DNA from: Rhodobacter sp.
GTDB lineage: Bacteria; Pseudomonadota; Alphaproteobacteria; Rhodobacterales; Rhodobacteraceae
Direction: 5' to 3'
Length of the DNA: 53,557 nucleotides
Assembly: GCA_022824145.1 (NCBI GenBank)
Contig: JAJEAY010000198.1
Location: forward strand, 1 to 53,557
Position 1 is the stretch's first letter. Each line of letters begins with the position of its first letter. Both the position numbers and the translations under genes were made by a program. Under the pieces are notes generated by a model. It saw only the letters and a program-made list of their open reading frames with translations, was not told where the DNA came from and ran no database searches. Positions 1 through 9,157 of this stretch are shown here, piece by piece.

Positions 1-655
1 CCATGACCCGTGGATAGCGCCTGAACGCTATGCTGTCAAATGCGGATTCCGAACCGGGAAGGAGACGTCCAGCGGGCCGGAAGCCCGGCATTCAGGCCAA
101 GGAAGCGCACGCGCCCGGACGGGGGGGGTGAGCAGTTACAAGATCGCTTCCATTTGAAAGCCAGTACCAGAGACACGAGCACACGGCTACGACCGTATCC
201 ATCCAGTTACCATTGAGCGCGGAAGTCGATGCGAATCACGCTCACGCCTGCGCCCCGCCGGAAGTTCGGGCGGTGCAGCCAGGGATGCGGATCTATACAG
301 GGTGAGTACGAATGACGAAGTCAATACGTACTTTCACCGCCATTTCAGCCACAGCATTCATCGCCAGTCCATGCAATCGGCTACACAGCCAGCCTTGGCG
401 GCTATGTCCAGCGGCACGATTCCGCCACCAAACGAGCCGAGATCCGGCAATCGATCACATCGAAAAGAAAAAACCGAGCGACGGCAGAAGGCCGGCCGGA
501 ACATGCCGGATCGGTATCAGAGTTTCATAACGTCGTTTCGGCACTCGGGCGCCGTCAACAGAGTACAGCTGTAGATGGAACAGACTCTCGGCTGGCTGCA
601 TGTACTCCGCAGCAGGAAAGATACAGCGTTGCCCGGCGATTCCGTCCTCCGGATT
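1..655. other. Left flank, no supported intact gene; possible insertion-sequence debris
   Basis: No frame here looks like an intact conserved gene. Near 31-56 there is a sequence (TGTCAAATGCGGATTCCGAA followed by CCGG) that resembles terminal repeats of IS21-family elements and shares AATGCGGAT and ATTCCGAA with a stretch near 22370-22391. At 125-139 lies GGGGTGAGCAGTTAC, repeated exactly in the opposite orientation at 53418-53432. From 312 a plus-strand frame starts with a signal-peptide-like stretch (MTKSIRTFTAISATAFIAS) that soon breaks down, perhaps the remnant of a small exported protein. The truncated hyuB ends at 656, so this flank probably replaced the lost 3' end of that gene. The IS assignment rests on recall of IS21 end sequences and is tentative. 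Confidence 0.4.
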
Positions 656-2206
656 TCATGCTGGCGCATTTCCGCCCGAGGCGGTCTCGATAAGGATCCG
701 GTCACCCGCATCAAGCACCGCCCCGCTGACGAAGCGATGGTATTCGCGTTCGCCTGAAGTCCGTAGAATGTGCATGGAGTTTCGTCCTCCCGGTGATGTG
801 CCCGGCATCGACCAAACCGGGATTCTGGCCCGGGTGTAACCAACCGAAAGGTTTGCCCGTCCCCTGACTTCATATTCGAGCGTTACGCCCCGTCCCCCAG
901 CATGAACGCCATCCACGCTCGGCCGCTCGCCGAGCGCCTTTTGCACGACCGTCAGGCCGTACCGCGCCTCGGCAACCTCGACCGGGCAGTTGAACGTATC
1001 GCCATGGCTGATCGAAAACATCGCGTCCATGCCCTCGCGCGCGCCAGTTGCCCCCCAGCCCCCCATCTGCGGCTCGACCATCGTGTAGCGGCGCCCGGTA
1101 TCAGGATGCAGTCCGGCAATGACCGTGCCAAAGATCGAGGAAAAAGATCCGGAAGGCAGCCTGCCGGGCATCGCCTTCGCCATGCACTGACAGAGCAGGT
1201 CAAATAGCCGGATCCGGGTTTCGAAATAGTAGCCCTGCGGCACCGTCGGACCGGCATGAAAAATCGTGCCTTCTTCGGTAATGACATCGAGCGGGGCAAA
1301 GGATCCCGCATTGGCAAATCGGTCCGGATCGCAGAGCGCCTTGAATATCATCTGGGACGAGATGAACGCGCCATCCCGACTGGTATTGTAGGGCGCTGCA
1401 CGCTCTGAAGGATTACCGCGAAGGTCGACAGTGAAGCGCTCGCCCGTGATCAGAATGGCCGCCCGCCAGCAGGCACCGTCATCCTGTTCCTCCTCAATAC
1501 AAAAACGCCCTTTGGGAAGCGTGCGCAGACCGGCAAGGGCACGGGCGCGCCCTGCCGCAAATGACTCGGCGACCGCCTGTTCGACGGCCTCACGTCCAAA
1601 CTTCGCGAACAGCGCGACGATCTGAATCGCCGCCATGTTGCTGGCGGCAACCTGTGCCCAGAGGTCGCCATGCACGAATTCCGGCAGCCGCGAATTGATC
1701 TTGATGATATCGAATACGGCCTGGACCGGCTGTCCACGCCTGAAGAGCCGGACCGCAGGAAGGCGCAGCCCTTCCGCGAAAATCTCGGACACGTCAGTCG
1801 CCATCGAGCCGGGCACCTTGCCGCCGATGTCACCCCAATGGGCGATCGATGCCGACCAGGCAACACGCGCGCCTTCGAAAAACACCGGCTTAGCGATCAC
1901 CACGTCATTCAGGTGCGTGACACCGCCGTAGGTCGGATCGTTGGTGACGAAGACATCGCCTTCCTCAATGGCATCGCCGTGTTTGGCGACAAGAGCCTTC
2001 ACAGCCTTGTCCAGCACACCGACAAAGGTTGGAATCCCCGCACCCGAACTGACAAGATTGCCGTCCGCATCCGTCACGCCCGTGCCGACATCCAACACCT
2101 CGTAGATGATCGGGCTCATTGCGGTCTTGCGAAGCACGGCAAACGCCTCTTCCGCAGCGTTTTCCAGGCCCGCCTGAATGACCGAAAGCGTGAAAGGGTC
2201 AGGCAT
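656..2206 (-). CDS. hyuB: Hydantoinase B / oxoprolinase-type subunit, C-terminally truncated
   Basis: A 516-residue HyuB-family protein, the subunit that with HyuA makes ATP-dependent hydantoinases, 5-oxoprolinases, caprolactamases and acetone/acetophenone-carboxylase relatives. Visible family motifs are the N-terminal AVLRKTAMSPIIYEVLD, GVTDADGNLVSSGAGIP, FVTNDPTYGGVTHLND, and HWGDIGG. It is a clear paralogue of the second HyuB at 4117-5778. It stops right after ETASGGNAPA, where the paralogue continues TASGGGYGDP plus about 37 residues, so the conserved C-terminal tail is missing. It is the last gene of the long operon, and its start codon overlaps the stop of the M24 peptidase gene by one base (TAATG). 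It may be non-functional or have altered specificity; a sequencing error near 660 is an alternative. Confidence 0.85.
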   Translation of the reverse strand: MPDPFTLSVIQAGLENAAEEAFAVLRKTAMSPIIYEVLDVGTGVTDADGNLVSSGAGIPTFVGVLDKAVKALVAKHGDAIEEGDVFVTNDPTYGGVTHLNDVVIAKPVFFEGARVAWSASIAHWGDIGGKVPGSMATDVSEIFAEGLRLPAVRLFRRGQPVQAVFDIIKINSRLPEFVHGDLWAQVAASNMAAIQIVALFAKFGREAVEQAVAESFAAGRARALAGLRTLPKGRFCIEEEQDDGACWRAAILITGERFTVDLRGNPSERAAPYNTSRDGAFISSQMIFKALCDPDRFANAGSFAPLDVITEEGTIFHAGPTVPQGYYFETRIRLFDLLCQCMAKAMPGRLPSGSFSSIFGTVIAGLHPDTGRRYTMVEPQMGGWGATGAREGMDAMFSISHGDTFNCPVEVAEARYGLTVVQKALGERPSVDGVHAGGRGVTLEYEVRGRANLSVGYTRARIPVWSMPGTSPGGRNSMHILRTSGEREYHRFVSGAVLDAGDRILIETASGGNAPA

Positions 2207-3297
2207 TAAACGATCTTCGGATCACGCGGCAGTTCCGACAGGATTTCCGGCCCGTCCTCACGCAGGATCACAATCTCTTCCAAGCGGATGCCGAAACGCC
2301 CTGGCAGGTAGACTCCAGGTTCGATGGAAAAGACCATGCCTGGCTCCAGCACCGTGTCTGAGACCGAAGTCAGGTAGGGCGGTTCGTGCACCTCGATTCC
2401 CAGACCGTGACCGGTGCGGTGAACGAAAAACCTGCCGTATCCGGCGTCGGAAATCACTCCGCGCGCCGCGGCGTCAACGTCCATCGCTCGGGCACCGGGA
2501 CGGGCGGCGGCCAAGGCCGCCTGCACCGCCGACTCAACAACGGCGTGCACTTCGTCATATCCCTCGGGCGGGTTGCCCAGCACAGCCATGCGGGTGATGT
2601 CGCTTGAATAGCCGTCCGATCCTGCCCCTATGTCCATGACCACAGCGTCTCCCGGACGTAGCGGGGACTCGCCGGTCTGGTGGTGCGGAAACGCACCGTT
2701 GCCGCCAGCGCCGACTATTGTGAAAAGCGGCTTCGCGCCAAGCTCGGAAAAGCGGGCGCGAATGACGCTGGCGACCTCCGTTTCCGTCATGCCCGGTTCC
2801 ATCGCGGCCCAGCCCGTCTGCATGGCCTGGTCGGCAATGCGGGCGTTCCGCTGCAGCGCGGCGCATTCACCATCGTCCTTCACCATGCGCAGTCTGCCAA
2901 GAGACGAGGCCGTGAACGAGCGCCCCGCATCCGGAAGGGCATCCTGCACCAGCGCCGCGAAATCGGCCCGCATGGTCTCGTCCAGCACGATCCGTCCTGC
3001 ATCCCGAACGTCAAGGGAGCCGGCCAGTCGGTCGAACGCTTCCTGCGGCCCTTCGTCATCTCGCCATTCGTGGAACGGTAGATTCGTGTTCGCGCGTGAA
3101 CCTTCGGCATTGAGCGCTGGCATGAGAATGGCGGCGCCAGCCGCACTGACGCAAAGCAGGCAAGGCCGCTCGTCGGCATGGGGAACGAACCCCAGGAGCC
3201 ATTGCATGTGCGCACCCGGCCCCAGCGCGACCAGGTCGATGCCTTCAGTTTTCATCCGCGCACGAAGCGCAGACAGCCGTTCGTCCGTTCGTGACAT
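2206..3297 (-). CDS. M24-family metallopeptidase (Xaa-Pro dipeptidase/creatinase fold)
   Basis: A 363-residue protein of the pita-bread M24 family (aminopeptidase P, prolidase, creatinase). An N-terminal creatinase-N domain (MSRTDERLSALRARMKTEG) is followed by the catalytic domain. The expected metal ligands are visible: two Asp in VVMDIGAGSDGYSSDIT, His in HRTGHGLGIEVHE, Glu in SIEPGVY and Glu in RLEEIVI. I chose the ATG at 3297 because the family N-terminus begins there; the open frame runs about 46 codons further upstream into the racemase gene without family similarity. It lies 13 bp downstream of the racemase gene and overlaps the truncated hyuB. The context suggests cleavage of a small amide or dipeptide released by the hydantoinase step. 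Exact substrate is unknown. Confidence 0.88.
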   Translation of the reverse strand: MSRTDERLSALRARMKTEGIDLVALGPGAHMQWLLGFVPHADERPCLLCVSAAGAAILMPALNAEGSRANTNLPFHEWRDDEGPQEAFDRLAGSLDVRDAGRIVLDETMRADFAALVQDALPDAGRSFTASSLGRLRMVKDDGECAALQRNARIADQAMQTGWAAMEPGMTETEVASVIRARFSELGAKPLFTIVGAGGNGAFPHHQTGESPLRPGDAVVMDIGAGSDGYSSDITRMAVLGNPPEGYDEVHAVVESAVQAALAAARPGARAMDVDAAARGVISDAGYGRFFVHRTGHGLGIEVHEPPYLTSVSDTVLEPGMVFSIEPGVYLPGRFGIRLEEIVILREDGPEILSELPRDPKIV

Positions 3298-3310
3298 GGC
3301 AGCCTCCAAT

Positions 3311-4105
3311 CTATGCCGGCACCACAATGCGGCCACCGAACGCCTCGCCGCGGTCGAAACTGCCGATGGCAGCGATTTCCGCTTCGGGAGGCGCCTCACA
3401 GGACCAGCGCCGCGACGGGCGCCAGCCGCAGTCACGCTTCAGCATTGCAGCATACTCGGCCCGTTTCAGGGCAGCGATCGACGGGTCGATGACCGGAACG
3501 CCAAGCCTTCGCTCAAGTTCCTTGTGAAAACCGACTTCCATAGTGCATCCGAGGATCAGCGCTTCGGCGTAGTCCTCTTCGACGGCCTTCCGCCCAGCCT
3601 CCACCAGCATTCGACCGGTGCGGTCATGATCTTCCTGAAACTCGGTCACGCCCAGCTCGACGTGATAGAATCCGGCCAGACGGTCGCGGTGGCCGTGCGC
3701 ATGGACGGTCGCCTGCATCTGGTCAACCCATTTTCGCCGCCCGACGATCACGCCGAACCGATTGGACAGGCTGGCCGCGATTTCGCAGGAGGCGGCGCAG
3801 GGAGCGGTCACCACCGTCTCGCCCGAGATTTCGCGGGCTTCGGCAAGCCCGGTGTCGTAGAAGCAGCCAATGGCGAGCGCGTCGAAGCCTTCGCGGGCAG
3901 CCTGCCGCGCGGCCCGGATGATGCCCGCCGTAACCATACCCTCGTAACTTCGGAATTCGATATGGCTGAACAGGCCCACATCGTCGGGCAGAGAGGTTAC
4001 GTGCACCTCGGTTCCTGACAGCTTGCATGCCTTCGCCATTTCGGCGAACAGCTCGTCATGCCCTGCGCGGTGCGCAACCGGGCTGAGATACATGATCTTG
4101 ACCAT
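3311..4105 (-). CDS. Asp/Glu/hydantoin racemase family protein
   Basis: A 264-residue cofactor-independent racemase of the Asp/Glu/hydantoin racemase superfamily. The two catalytic cysteines of this fold are both visible, Cys81 in AIGCFYDTG and Cys187 in LILGCTMEVG, consistent with two-base proton abstraction at an alpha carbon. It starts at an ATG 11 bp after hyuB and ends 13 bp before the M24 gene. Its place among HyuA/HyuB genes supports a hydantoin-racemase or N-carbamoyl/amino-acid-racemase role, allowing both enantiomers of the imported substrate to be processed. Whether it acts on the cyclic or the open-chain intermediate cannot be read from sequence. Arylmalonate-decarboxylase-like enzymes share the fold but usually keep a different Cys arrangement. 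Confidence 0.85.
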   Translation of the reverse strand: MVKIMYLSPVAHRAGHDELFAEMAKACKLSGTEVHVTSLPDDVGLFSHIEFRSYEGMVTAGIIRAARQAAREGFDALAIGCFYDTGLAEAREISGETVVTAPCAASCEIAASLSNRFGVIVGRRKWVDQMQATVHAHGHRDRLAGFYHVELGVTEFQEDHDRTGRMLVEAGRKAVEEDYAEALILGCTMEVGFHKELERRLGVPVIDPSIAALKRAEYAAMLKRDCGWRPSRRWSCEAPPEAEIAAIGSFDRGEAFGGRIVVPA

Positions 4106-4116
4106 TATTCCCTCCT

Positions 4117-5778
4117 TCAGATTGAAACTCCGTAGACTGCCGCCGCCCGTTCGGAAGACAGCAGGCCATTCGCGACATCCTCTTTAACCCGATCGGGATC
4201 GCGCTCCTTCGGGTCGCCGTATCCGCCGCCGCTGGCGGTCACGATACGGATCACGTCATCGGTGTTGACCGGTAGGCCGGACACGAAGGAGTACTTTTCC
4301 TGACTGCCGTCCGTCTTGAGCACCTCGACATAGTTTCCGGATCCCTCGGCGCCGCCTTCGAGCGCCCAAGGCTTGATGCGAGACCGTGTGTAGCCCGCTG
4401 TCAGAAAGCCGTTGTTGGTGCGGATGCGGTACTCGAGCCGGAGCCCCCTACCCCCGGTGAACTCGCCGTCGCCACCCGGCTCGGTGTTCAGTTCCATGCG
4501 GTCGACGAAGAGTCCGTTGCGGCTCTCGGAGATCTCGGCCGGCGTGTTGTAGGTCTCGCCATGAAATCCCGAAAAGATGCACGAATTGCCGTCGCGCCCC
4601 TCCCAGGCGCCCCAGCCACCGAGCTGCGGCTCGATAATCGTGTACTGCCGCCCCGTGTCGGGATGAATGCCACCGACAAAGGTACCGCAAATGGAAGAGA
4701 AATGTCCGGCTGGAAGCCGTTCGGGCACGTGCGGCGCCATGCAGCGCCAGATCAGGTCGTAAACCCTCACCTCCGTCTCGAAATAGAAACCGATTGCGGC
4801 CGGCTCTCTCGCATGGAATACCGAACCCTCCCGCGTCAGGACGTTCAGAGGTCGGAACGAGCCGTCATTGGCTGGCGAATCCGGATCCGTCAGCGACTTG
4901 AAGACCATCTGGGCGCAGACCATCGTGCCGTCGCGGCTGGTATTGGTCGGGCCGGAATCCTGGTCGGGATTGTCGCGGAGGTCGACGGTGAATTCGTCGT
5001 CTGTGATCGTGATCCGGACATTGAAGATCCGACCGTCGTCCTGCTCCTCACTTAGCACGAACGTGCCTTTGGGTAGCTTCGCAAGTTCCGCCCTCGCCGC
5101 CGCTTCACCGAAATCCGAGAAACTGTCCATCGCGGCCCTGAACGTATCCGCGCCATATTTTTCGGCCAGTTCCTCCAGACGTCTCGCGCCGATGCGAACC
5201 GAAGCGACGGCCGCCCAGACATCGCCGAGGAGAAAATCAGGCATGCGCGAATTGACGGTGATGATGTCCATTACCGCCTCATCGGTTTCGCCGCCGCGGA
5301 CCAGCTTGACGCCGGGAAGGCGCAGGCCCTCCTGAAAAATCTCTGTCGCCTCGCCGCTCAGCGAGCCGGGAGCCATTCCGCCGACGTCCGAGTTATGCGC
5401 GATGTTCGCCGTCCACGCGATCAGCTCGCCCCCGGCGAAGACCGGCATGGCCAGCACCAGATCGTTCAGATGCGTGACGCCTCCGCGGTACGGATCGTTG
5501 GTGATGAAAACATCGCCCGGCGCGACGTCTCCGGGCTGGCTGAACTTCAGCAGCAGTGCCTGCACCGTCTTGTCCAGCACCCCAACGAACGCTGGAATGC
5601 CGGCGCCCGACGACGCGATGCGCCCTTTGGCGTCAGTGATGCCGGTTCCCATGTCGAGAACCTCGTAAATGATGCTCGACATCGCGGTCTTTCGCATCGC
5701 CGCGAACATTTCGTCGGCGGTGGCCTGAAGCGAGTTCTGGATGATTTCGAGCGTGATCGGGTCGTTTGCCTTTCTCAT
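4117..5778 (-). CDS. hyuB: Hydantoinase B / oxoprolinase-type subunit, full length
   Basis: A 553-residue HyuB-family protein of normal length for the short bacterial form. It keeps the family landmarks AMRKTAMSSIIYEVLD, GAGIPAFVGVLDKTV, FITNDPYRGGVTHLND and the C-terminal glycine-rich TASGGGYGDP that its paralogue at 656-2206 lacks. The gene starts 10 bp after hyuA, so the two form the expected HyuA-HyuB pair; the pair would hydrolyse a cyclic amide or a related substrate with ATP. Two HyuB with one HyuA in one operon is unusual and suggests either duplication followed by decay or two alternative complexes sharing HyuA. Substrate specificity (hydantoin, oxoproline, lactam or carboxylase-type) cannot be fixed from sequence alone. 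Confidence 0.9.
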   Translation of the reverse strand: MRKANDPITLEIIQNSLQATADEMFAAMRKTAMSSIIYEVLDMGTGITDAKGRIASSGAGIPAFVGVLDKTVQALLLKFSQPGDVAPGDVFITNDPYRGGVTHLNDLVLAMPVFAGGELIAWTANIAHNSDVGGMAPGSLSGEATEIFQEGLRLPGVKLVRGGETDEAVMDIITVNSRMPDFLLGDVWAAVASVRIGARRLEELAEKYGADTFRAAMDSFSDFGEAAARAELAKLPKGTFVLSEEQDDGRIFNVRITITDDEFTVDLRDNPDQDSGPTNTSRDGTMVCAQMVFKSLTDPDSPANDGSFRPLNVLTREGSVFHAREPAAIGFYFETEVRVYDLIWRCMAPHVPERLPAGHFSSICGTFVGGIHPDTGRQYTIIEPQLGGWGAWEGRDGNSCIFSGFHGETYNTPAEISESRNGLFVDRMELNTEPGGDGEFTGGRGLRLEYRIRTNNGFLTAGYTRSRIKPWALEGGAEGSGNYVEVLKTDGSQEKYSFVSGLPVNTDDVIRIVTASGGGYGDPKERDPDRVKEDVANGLLSSERAAAVYGVSI

Positions 5779-5788
5779 CGGAGAGCCC

Positions 5789-7864
5789 TCAGCCGTTCAG
5801 CGTGATATAAAGGTTGCGGTAGGCGTCCACTTCGACCGCATTTCCGGGATGGATAACGGCAGTGCTTCCGCTTTCCTCGACGATGGCGGGACCGTCGAAC
5901 GCCATTCCCGGCCGAAGCGCTTCACCGTCATAGACCGCGGCCTCGTGTCTGCCTTCGAACGCGTAATCGACAGTTCGCCGCCCCTTGAGAGCGCTGGCCG
6001 CGTCGGCGTCGCCAAGCGGTTCCGGATGCATTTCGAGCCGGTCGACTCCGGCCTTGGCGACGATATGGATGCCCACCATTTCAACGGGAGCGTCGAGACG
6101 GTAAGTGTATTCCCGTTCGTAGAACCTGTGAAAGTCCTCGGCGATGCGTCCGAGATCCGCGTCGGTAACCGGCCCGCCCGGGAGCGGCACTTCGGTGGTA
6201 TGTTCCTGGTTCTGGTAACGAAACTTGCCGTAACGCAGGAATGTGATCCGCTCCGCGCCGATCCCTTCATCGGCAAATGCGGCAAGCACCGTGGCCTCCG
6301 CCTCGGCGACAACGCCGTCTATTTTGCCGCCCGCACCCTCGGCCAGATCCACCAGACGGGTGACGAAACAGTCCCGGCGCAGGTCCGACATCATCATGCC
6401 CCAGGCCGAAAAGACGCTGGCGGCGGCGGGCACCACCACTTTCCTGACCTGAAGCTCCTTTCCCAGTGCCGCCGCATGCATCCCGCCCCCGCCGCCGAAC
6501 GCGAGCAGCGTGAAGTCACGCGTGTCAAAGCCCCGGTTCAGCGAAACGAGCTTCAGCGCATTGACCATGTTGTTGTTGGCGATGCGGATGATGCCCTCGG
6601 CCGCTTCGTCTGTTCCGACGCCAAGCTTTCTGCCGAGAGCGCTGATCGCTCGTTCCGCCGCGACCATGTCCGCCTCGACGGTTCCGCCGCAGAAATAGTC
6701 GCGGTTGATCCGGCCAAGCCAGAGATTGGCGTCAGTCGTGGTCGCTTCCGTTCCCCCTTTTCCGTAAGCCGCCGGGCCGGGAACCGCCCCGGCCGACCGC
6801 GGCCCGACATGAAGCTTTCCGAAATCGTCAACCCAGGCGATGGAGCCGCCACCGTTGCCAATCTCAACCAGATCAACCACGGGCACCATGATCGGGTAGC
6901 CGGAGGACTTGCGGCTGCGCTCGATCCAGTAATCCGTCATGATTCGGACTTCGCCATTCTCGATCAAGGAGCATTTCGCGGTCGTACCGCCGATGTCGAG
7001 CGCCAGCACATCCGGTTCGCCGATCAGCCCGCCAAGCTCGGCCGCGCCCCAGAAACCGGAAGCCGGACCGCTTTCAACCATTGTGATCGGAATGCGCGCC
7101 GTGGCTTCGAGCGTGTCGATGCCGCAGTTCGACTGCATGATATAGGGCTGTCCGCCAAAACCGCGTGACAGCAGGCTTTCGCCCAGCCGGCCAAGGTAGC
7201 GTGCGGCCACCGGCTGCACGTAGGCCGACAGCACAGCGGTGTTCGTCCGCTCGTATTCTCTCCATTCCCGCGTGATCTGGTGCGAGGAGACAACCGAAAC
7301 GCCGGGCCAGAGGCGCTGCACTTCAGCAAGAGCGGCCTCTTCGTGGGCTGTGTTGGCATAGGAGTGAAGAAAGCTGATTGCGACGGCTTCCACCCCTTCC
7401 GCCTTGAACCCTTCAAGGACCGCGGGCAGGCCGGAGAGATCCAGCGGCGTGCGTTCCTTCCCTGTATAGGTCATCCGTCCCGGAAGTTCGGCCCGCAGCC
7501 GCCGCGGCACGAATGGCGGAGGTTTCACGTAATGCAGGTTGAAGAAATCGGGCCGGTTGCCGCGCGCGATTTCGAGCGTGTCCCGGAATCCCTCCGTAGT
7601 GACAAGCCCCACCTTGACGCCTTTGCGTTCGGTGAGCGCGTTGATGACGACCGTGGTTCCGTGCGCCAGGAAATCGATGCTTGACGGATCGATTCCTCCC
7701 TTTTCCAGCACGTCAAGCACGCCAATTTCGAAGTCCGGAGGCGTGGTGTCGGATTTGGCCGTTACGATCCGGCTGGCGCCGGTGTCCCGGTCAGTTTCGA
7801 AACAGACAAGATCGGTGAAGGTGCCACCGACATCGGTGGCAATGCGCCGCGTGATCCTACCCAT
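5789..7864 (-). CDS. hyuA: Hydantoinase A / oxoprolinase N-terminal ATPase subunit
   Basis: A 691-residue HyuA-family protein with the actin/ASKHA-like ATP-binding fold. It shows the N-terminal phosphate motif TDVGGTFTDL at residues 10-19 and the second motif LDIGGTTAKCSL near 289-300. LAHGTTVVINALTER and FLHSYAN are typical of the family. HyuA phosphorylates the substrate amide or carbonyl so that HyuB can open it; acetone and acetophenone carboxylases are relatives. The ATG at 7864 overlaps the end of the GAF gene by 8 bp, so translation is probably coupled. The length matches the family (about 680-700). It is the only HyuA in the window and must serve both HyuB copies if both are active. 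Confidence 0.92.
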   Translation of the reverse strand: MGRITRRIATDVGGTFTDLVCFETDRDTGASRIVTAKSDTTPPDFEIGVLDVLEKGGIDPSSIDFLAHGTTVVINALTERKGVKVGLVTTEGFRDTLEIARGNRPDFFNLHYVKPPPFVPRRLRAELPGRMTYTGKERTPLDLSGLPAVLEGFKAEGVEAVAISFLHSYANTAHEEAALAEVQRLWPGVSVVSSHQITREWREYERTNTAVLSAYVQPVAARYLGRLGESLLSRGFGGQPYIMQSNCGIDTLEATARIPITMVESGPASGFWGAAELGGLIGEPDVLALDIGGTTAKCSLIENGEVRIMTDYWIERSRKSSGYPIMVPVVDLVEIGNGGGSIAWVDDFGKLHVGPRSAGAVPGPAAYGKGGTEATTTDANLWLGRINRDYFCGGTVEADMVAAERAISALGRKLGVGTDEAAEGIIRIANNNMVNALKLVSLNRGFDTRDFTLLAFGGGGGMHAAALGKELQVRKVVVPAAASVFSAWGMMMSDLRRDCFVTRLVDLAEGAGGKIDGVVAEAEATVLAAFADEGIGAERITFLRYGKFRYQNQEHTTEVPLPGGPVTDADLGRIAEDFHRFYEREYTYRLDAPVEMVGIHIVAKAGVDRLEMHPEPLGDADAASALKGRRTVDYAFEGRHEAAVYDGEALRPGMAFDGPAIVEESGSTAVIHPGNAVEVDAYRNLYITLNG

Positions 7865-8354
7865 GGAGTCCTCCTTGATTCCGTATGCTTTCCGCCATCA
7901 GGAAGGCCAGCGCTCCGGCGGGCGCCAGCGACTTGGATGCCTTGACGCGTTCGGGAGTGTAATGCCCGGCCACATGCAGGCAGTTGAGCGTTCCACGCAG
8001 TCTGCCGCGGATTACGACTGGCAGGTTAAGGCAGCTCGCGCAGCCGAGCGCCTTGATCCGCGCATGGTCTCCAAATACCTCGGCGATTTCTTCGATGCTG
8101 TTTGCGACGAAGGTTTCGTGCCTGACTTCCACGGTTTCAGACCACCGGTTCCGCAGGCGCGGCTTTTCCCCAAACGGGGGATAGGCGTCCGGCATGCTTG
8201 AGTAGCTTCGCCAGGCGACGTCCCGCGCATGATCGACTTCCATCAGTGTGAAGAGTCTGGCGCCGATCGTTCTGTCGACCAGGCGGTCGAGCGCACGGTA
8301 GGTCGCTTCCGGCTGCCCATGCGGTTCGGCTATTGCATCCAAGATCTGCATCAT
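7857..8354 (-). CDS. Small stand-alone GAF-domain protein
   Basis: A 165-residue protein consisting of a single GAF-like domain, with no attached output domain. Supporting features are the IGARLFTLMEVD opening strand, LGCASCLNLPVVIRG and LRGTLNCLHVAGHYT, matching the usual GAF pattern of 'LNxPV ... G.LNxLH ... YT'. Three cysteines (GCASC and NC) lie where GAF domains bind ligands. Its ATG overlaps the stop of the upstream ABC ATPase (ATGA) and its end overlaps hyuA, so it is a co-translated member of the catabolic operon. It may sense a pathway metabolite or act as a small enzyme (fRMsr-type methionine sulfoxide reductases share the fold, and Cys residues are present). The function is unknown. 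Confidence 0.75.
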   Translation of the reverse strand: MMQILDAIAEPHGQPEATYRALDRLVDRTIGARLFTLMEVDHARDVAWRSYSSMPDAYPPFGEKPRLRNRWSETVEVRHETFVANSIEEIAEVFGDHARIKALGCASCLNLPVVIRGRLRGTLNCLHVAGHYTPERVKASKSLAPAGALAFLMAESIRNQGGLHG

Positions 8355-9157
8355 GCGGGCAGCCCTCCGGCCAGTCTCTCTCTTAGTTCGAGTTCGTCGT
8401 CACCGATCACGGGGACAGCGGCGATCAGCCGACGGGTATAGTCCTGCTGAGGAGCTTCGAAGATCGTGCGGGTCGGTGCGCATTCCAGCAGCTTTCCTGC
8501 GCGGAAAACGGCTGTGCGGTCGGCGATGTTGCGCACGACCGAGAGGTCATGGGTTATAAACACGTAACTTAGGCCTTTCATGCGCCGCAGGTCGTCAAGA
8601 AGACGAAGCACCCGCGACTGTACAAGCACGTCAAGCGCCGATGTCGGCTCATCAAGAATCACCAACCGTGACTGGCAGGCGAGAGCGCGGGCGATCGCCA
8701 CGCGCTGGCACTGGCCACCCGAAAGCGCCGCGGGCAGACGTCGGCGGAATTCACGCGGCAGGCCGACTTCTTCCAGCGCATCCTCGACCAGGCGCCAGCG
8801 GTCGGAGCGGTCGCCGATCCCAAAGACATCGAGGCCGAGCCTGATCGAGGCGCCGACAGACCGTTTCGGATTCAACGACGACAGCGGGTTCTGCTGGACA
8901 AGCTGGATTGCGCTGCGGTGCGCGAGCGTACGCTTTTCGGGCAGTCTGCTGCCCTCGAACGCGAGTTCGCCCGAGGACGGGCCGAAAACGCCAAGAATCA
9001 TGTTCGCGAGCGTGGTCTTGCCAGATCCGCTTTCGCCCACGACGGCAAGGCACTCGCCCGGCAAGACATCGAAGCTCACATCACGCACCGCTTGCACGGC
9101 ACGTCGCCCCTTGCCGAACGTCTTGCTGGCGCGCCTGAGCGACAGAAGCGGAGTCAT
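8351..9157 (-). CDS. Oligopeptide/dipeptide-type ABC transporter ATPase (DppF/OppF-like)
   Basis: A 268-residue ABC ATPase. Walker A is GESGSGKTT, the signature is LSGGQCQRVAIARAL, Walker B is LVILDEPTSALD and the switch His lies in FITHDLSVV. The C-terminal segment (LECAPTRTIFEAPQQDYTRRLIAAVP) is the oligopeptide-transporter ATPase tail. It overlaps both neighbours by 4 bp (ATGA): the DppD-like ATPase upstream and the GAF gene downstream. Together with the second ATPase it should power the importer formed by the two permeases and the SBP at 11949-13538. The substrate is probably a peptide or a cyclic peptide derivative such as a hydantoin or diketopiperazine, inferred from the downstream hydantoinase genes. 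Confidence 0.93.
   Translation of the reverse strand: MTPLLSLRRASKTFGKGRRAVQAVRDVSFDVLPGECLAVVGESGSGKTTLANMILGVFGPSSGELAFEGSRLPEKRTLAHRSAIQLVQQNPLSSLNPKRSVGASIRLGLDVFGIGDRSDRWRLVEDALEEVGLPREFRRRLPAALSGGQCQRVAIARALACQSRLVILDEPTSALDVLVQSRVLRLLDDLRRMKGLSYVFITHDLSVVRNIADRTAVFRAGKLLECAPTRTIFEAPQQDYTRRLIAAVPVIGDDELELRERLAGGLPA

Noticed and set aside
2630-4018. Long plus-strand open frame (462 codons) across the M24 and racemase genes
   Set aside because: It is antisense to two clear enzyme genes, has no family motif and is rich in Arg/Ser/Pro, as expected for a shadow frame in high-GC DNA.
5741-7168. Long plus-strand open frame (475 codons) opposite hyuA
   Set aside because: Antisense to a full-length HyuA with intact motifs; no own ribosome-binding site or recognisable domain.
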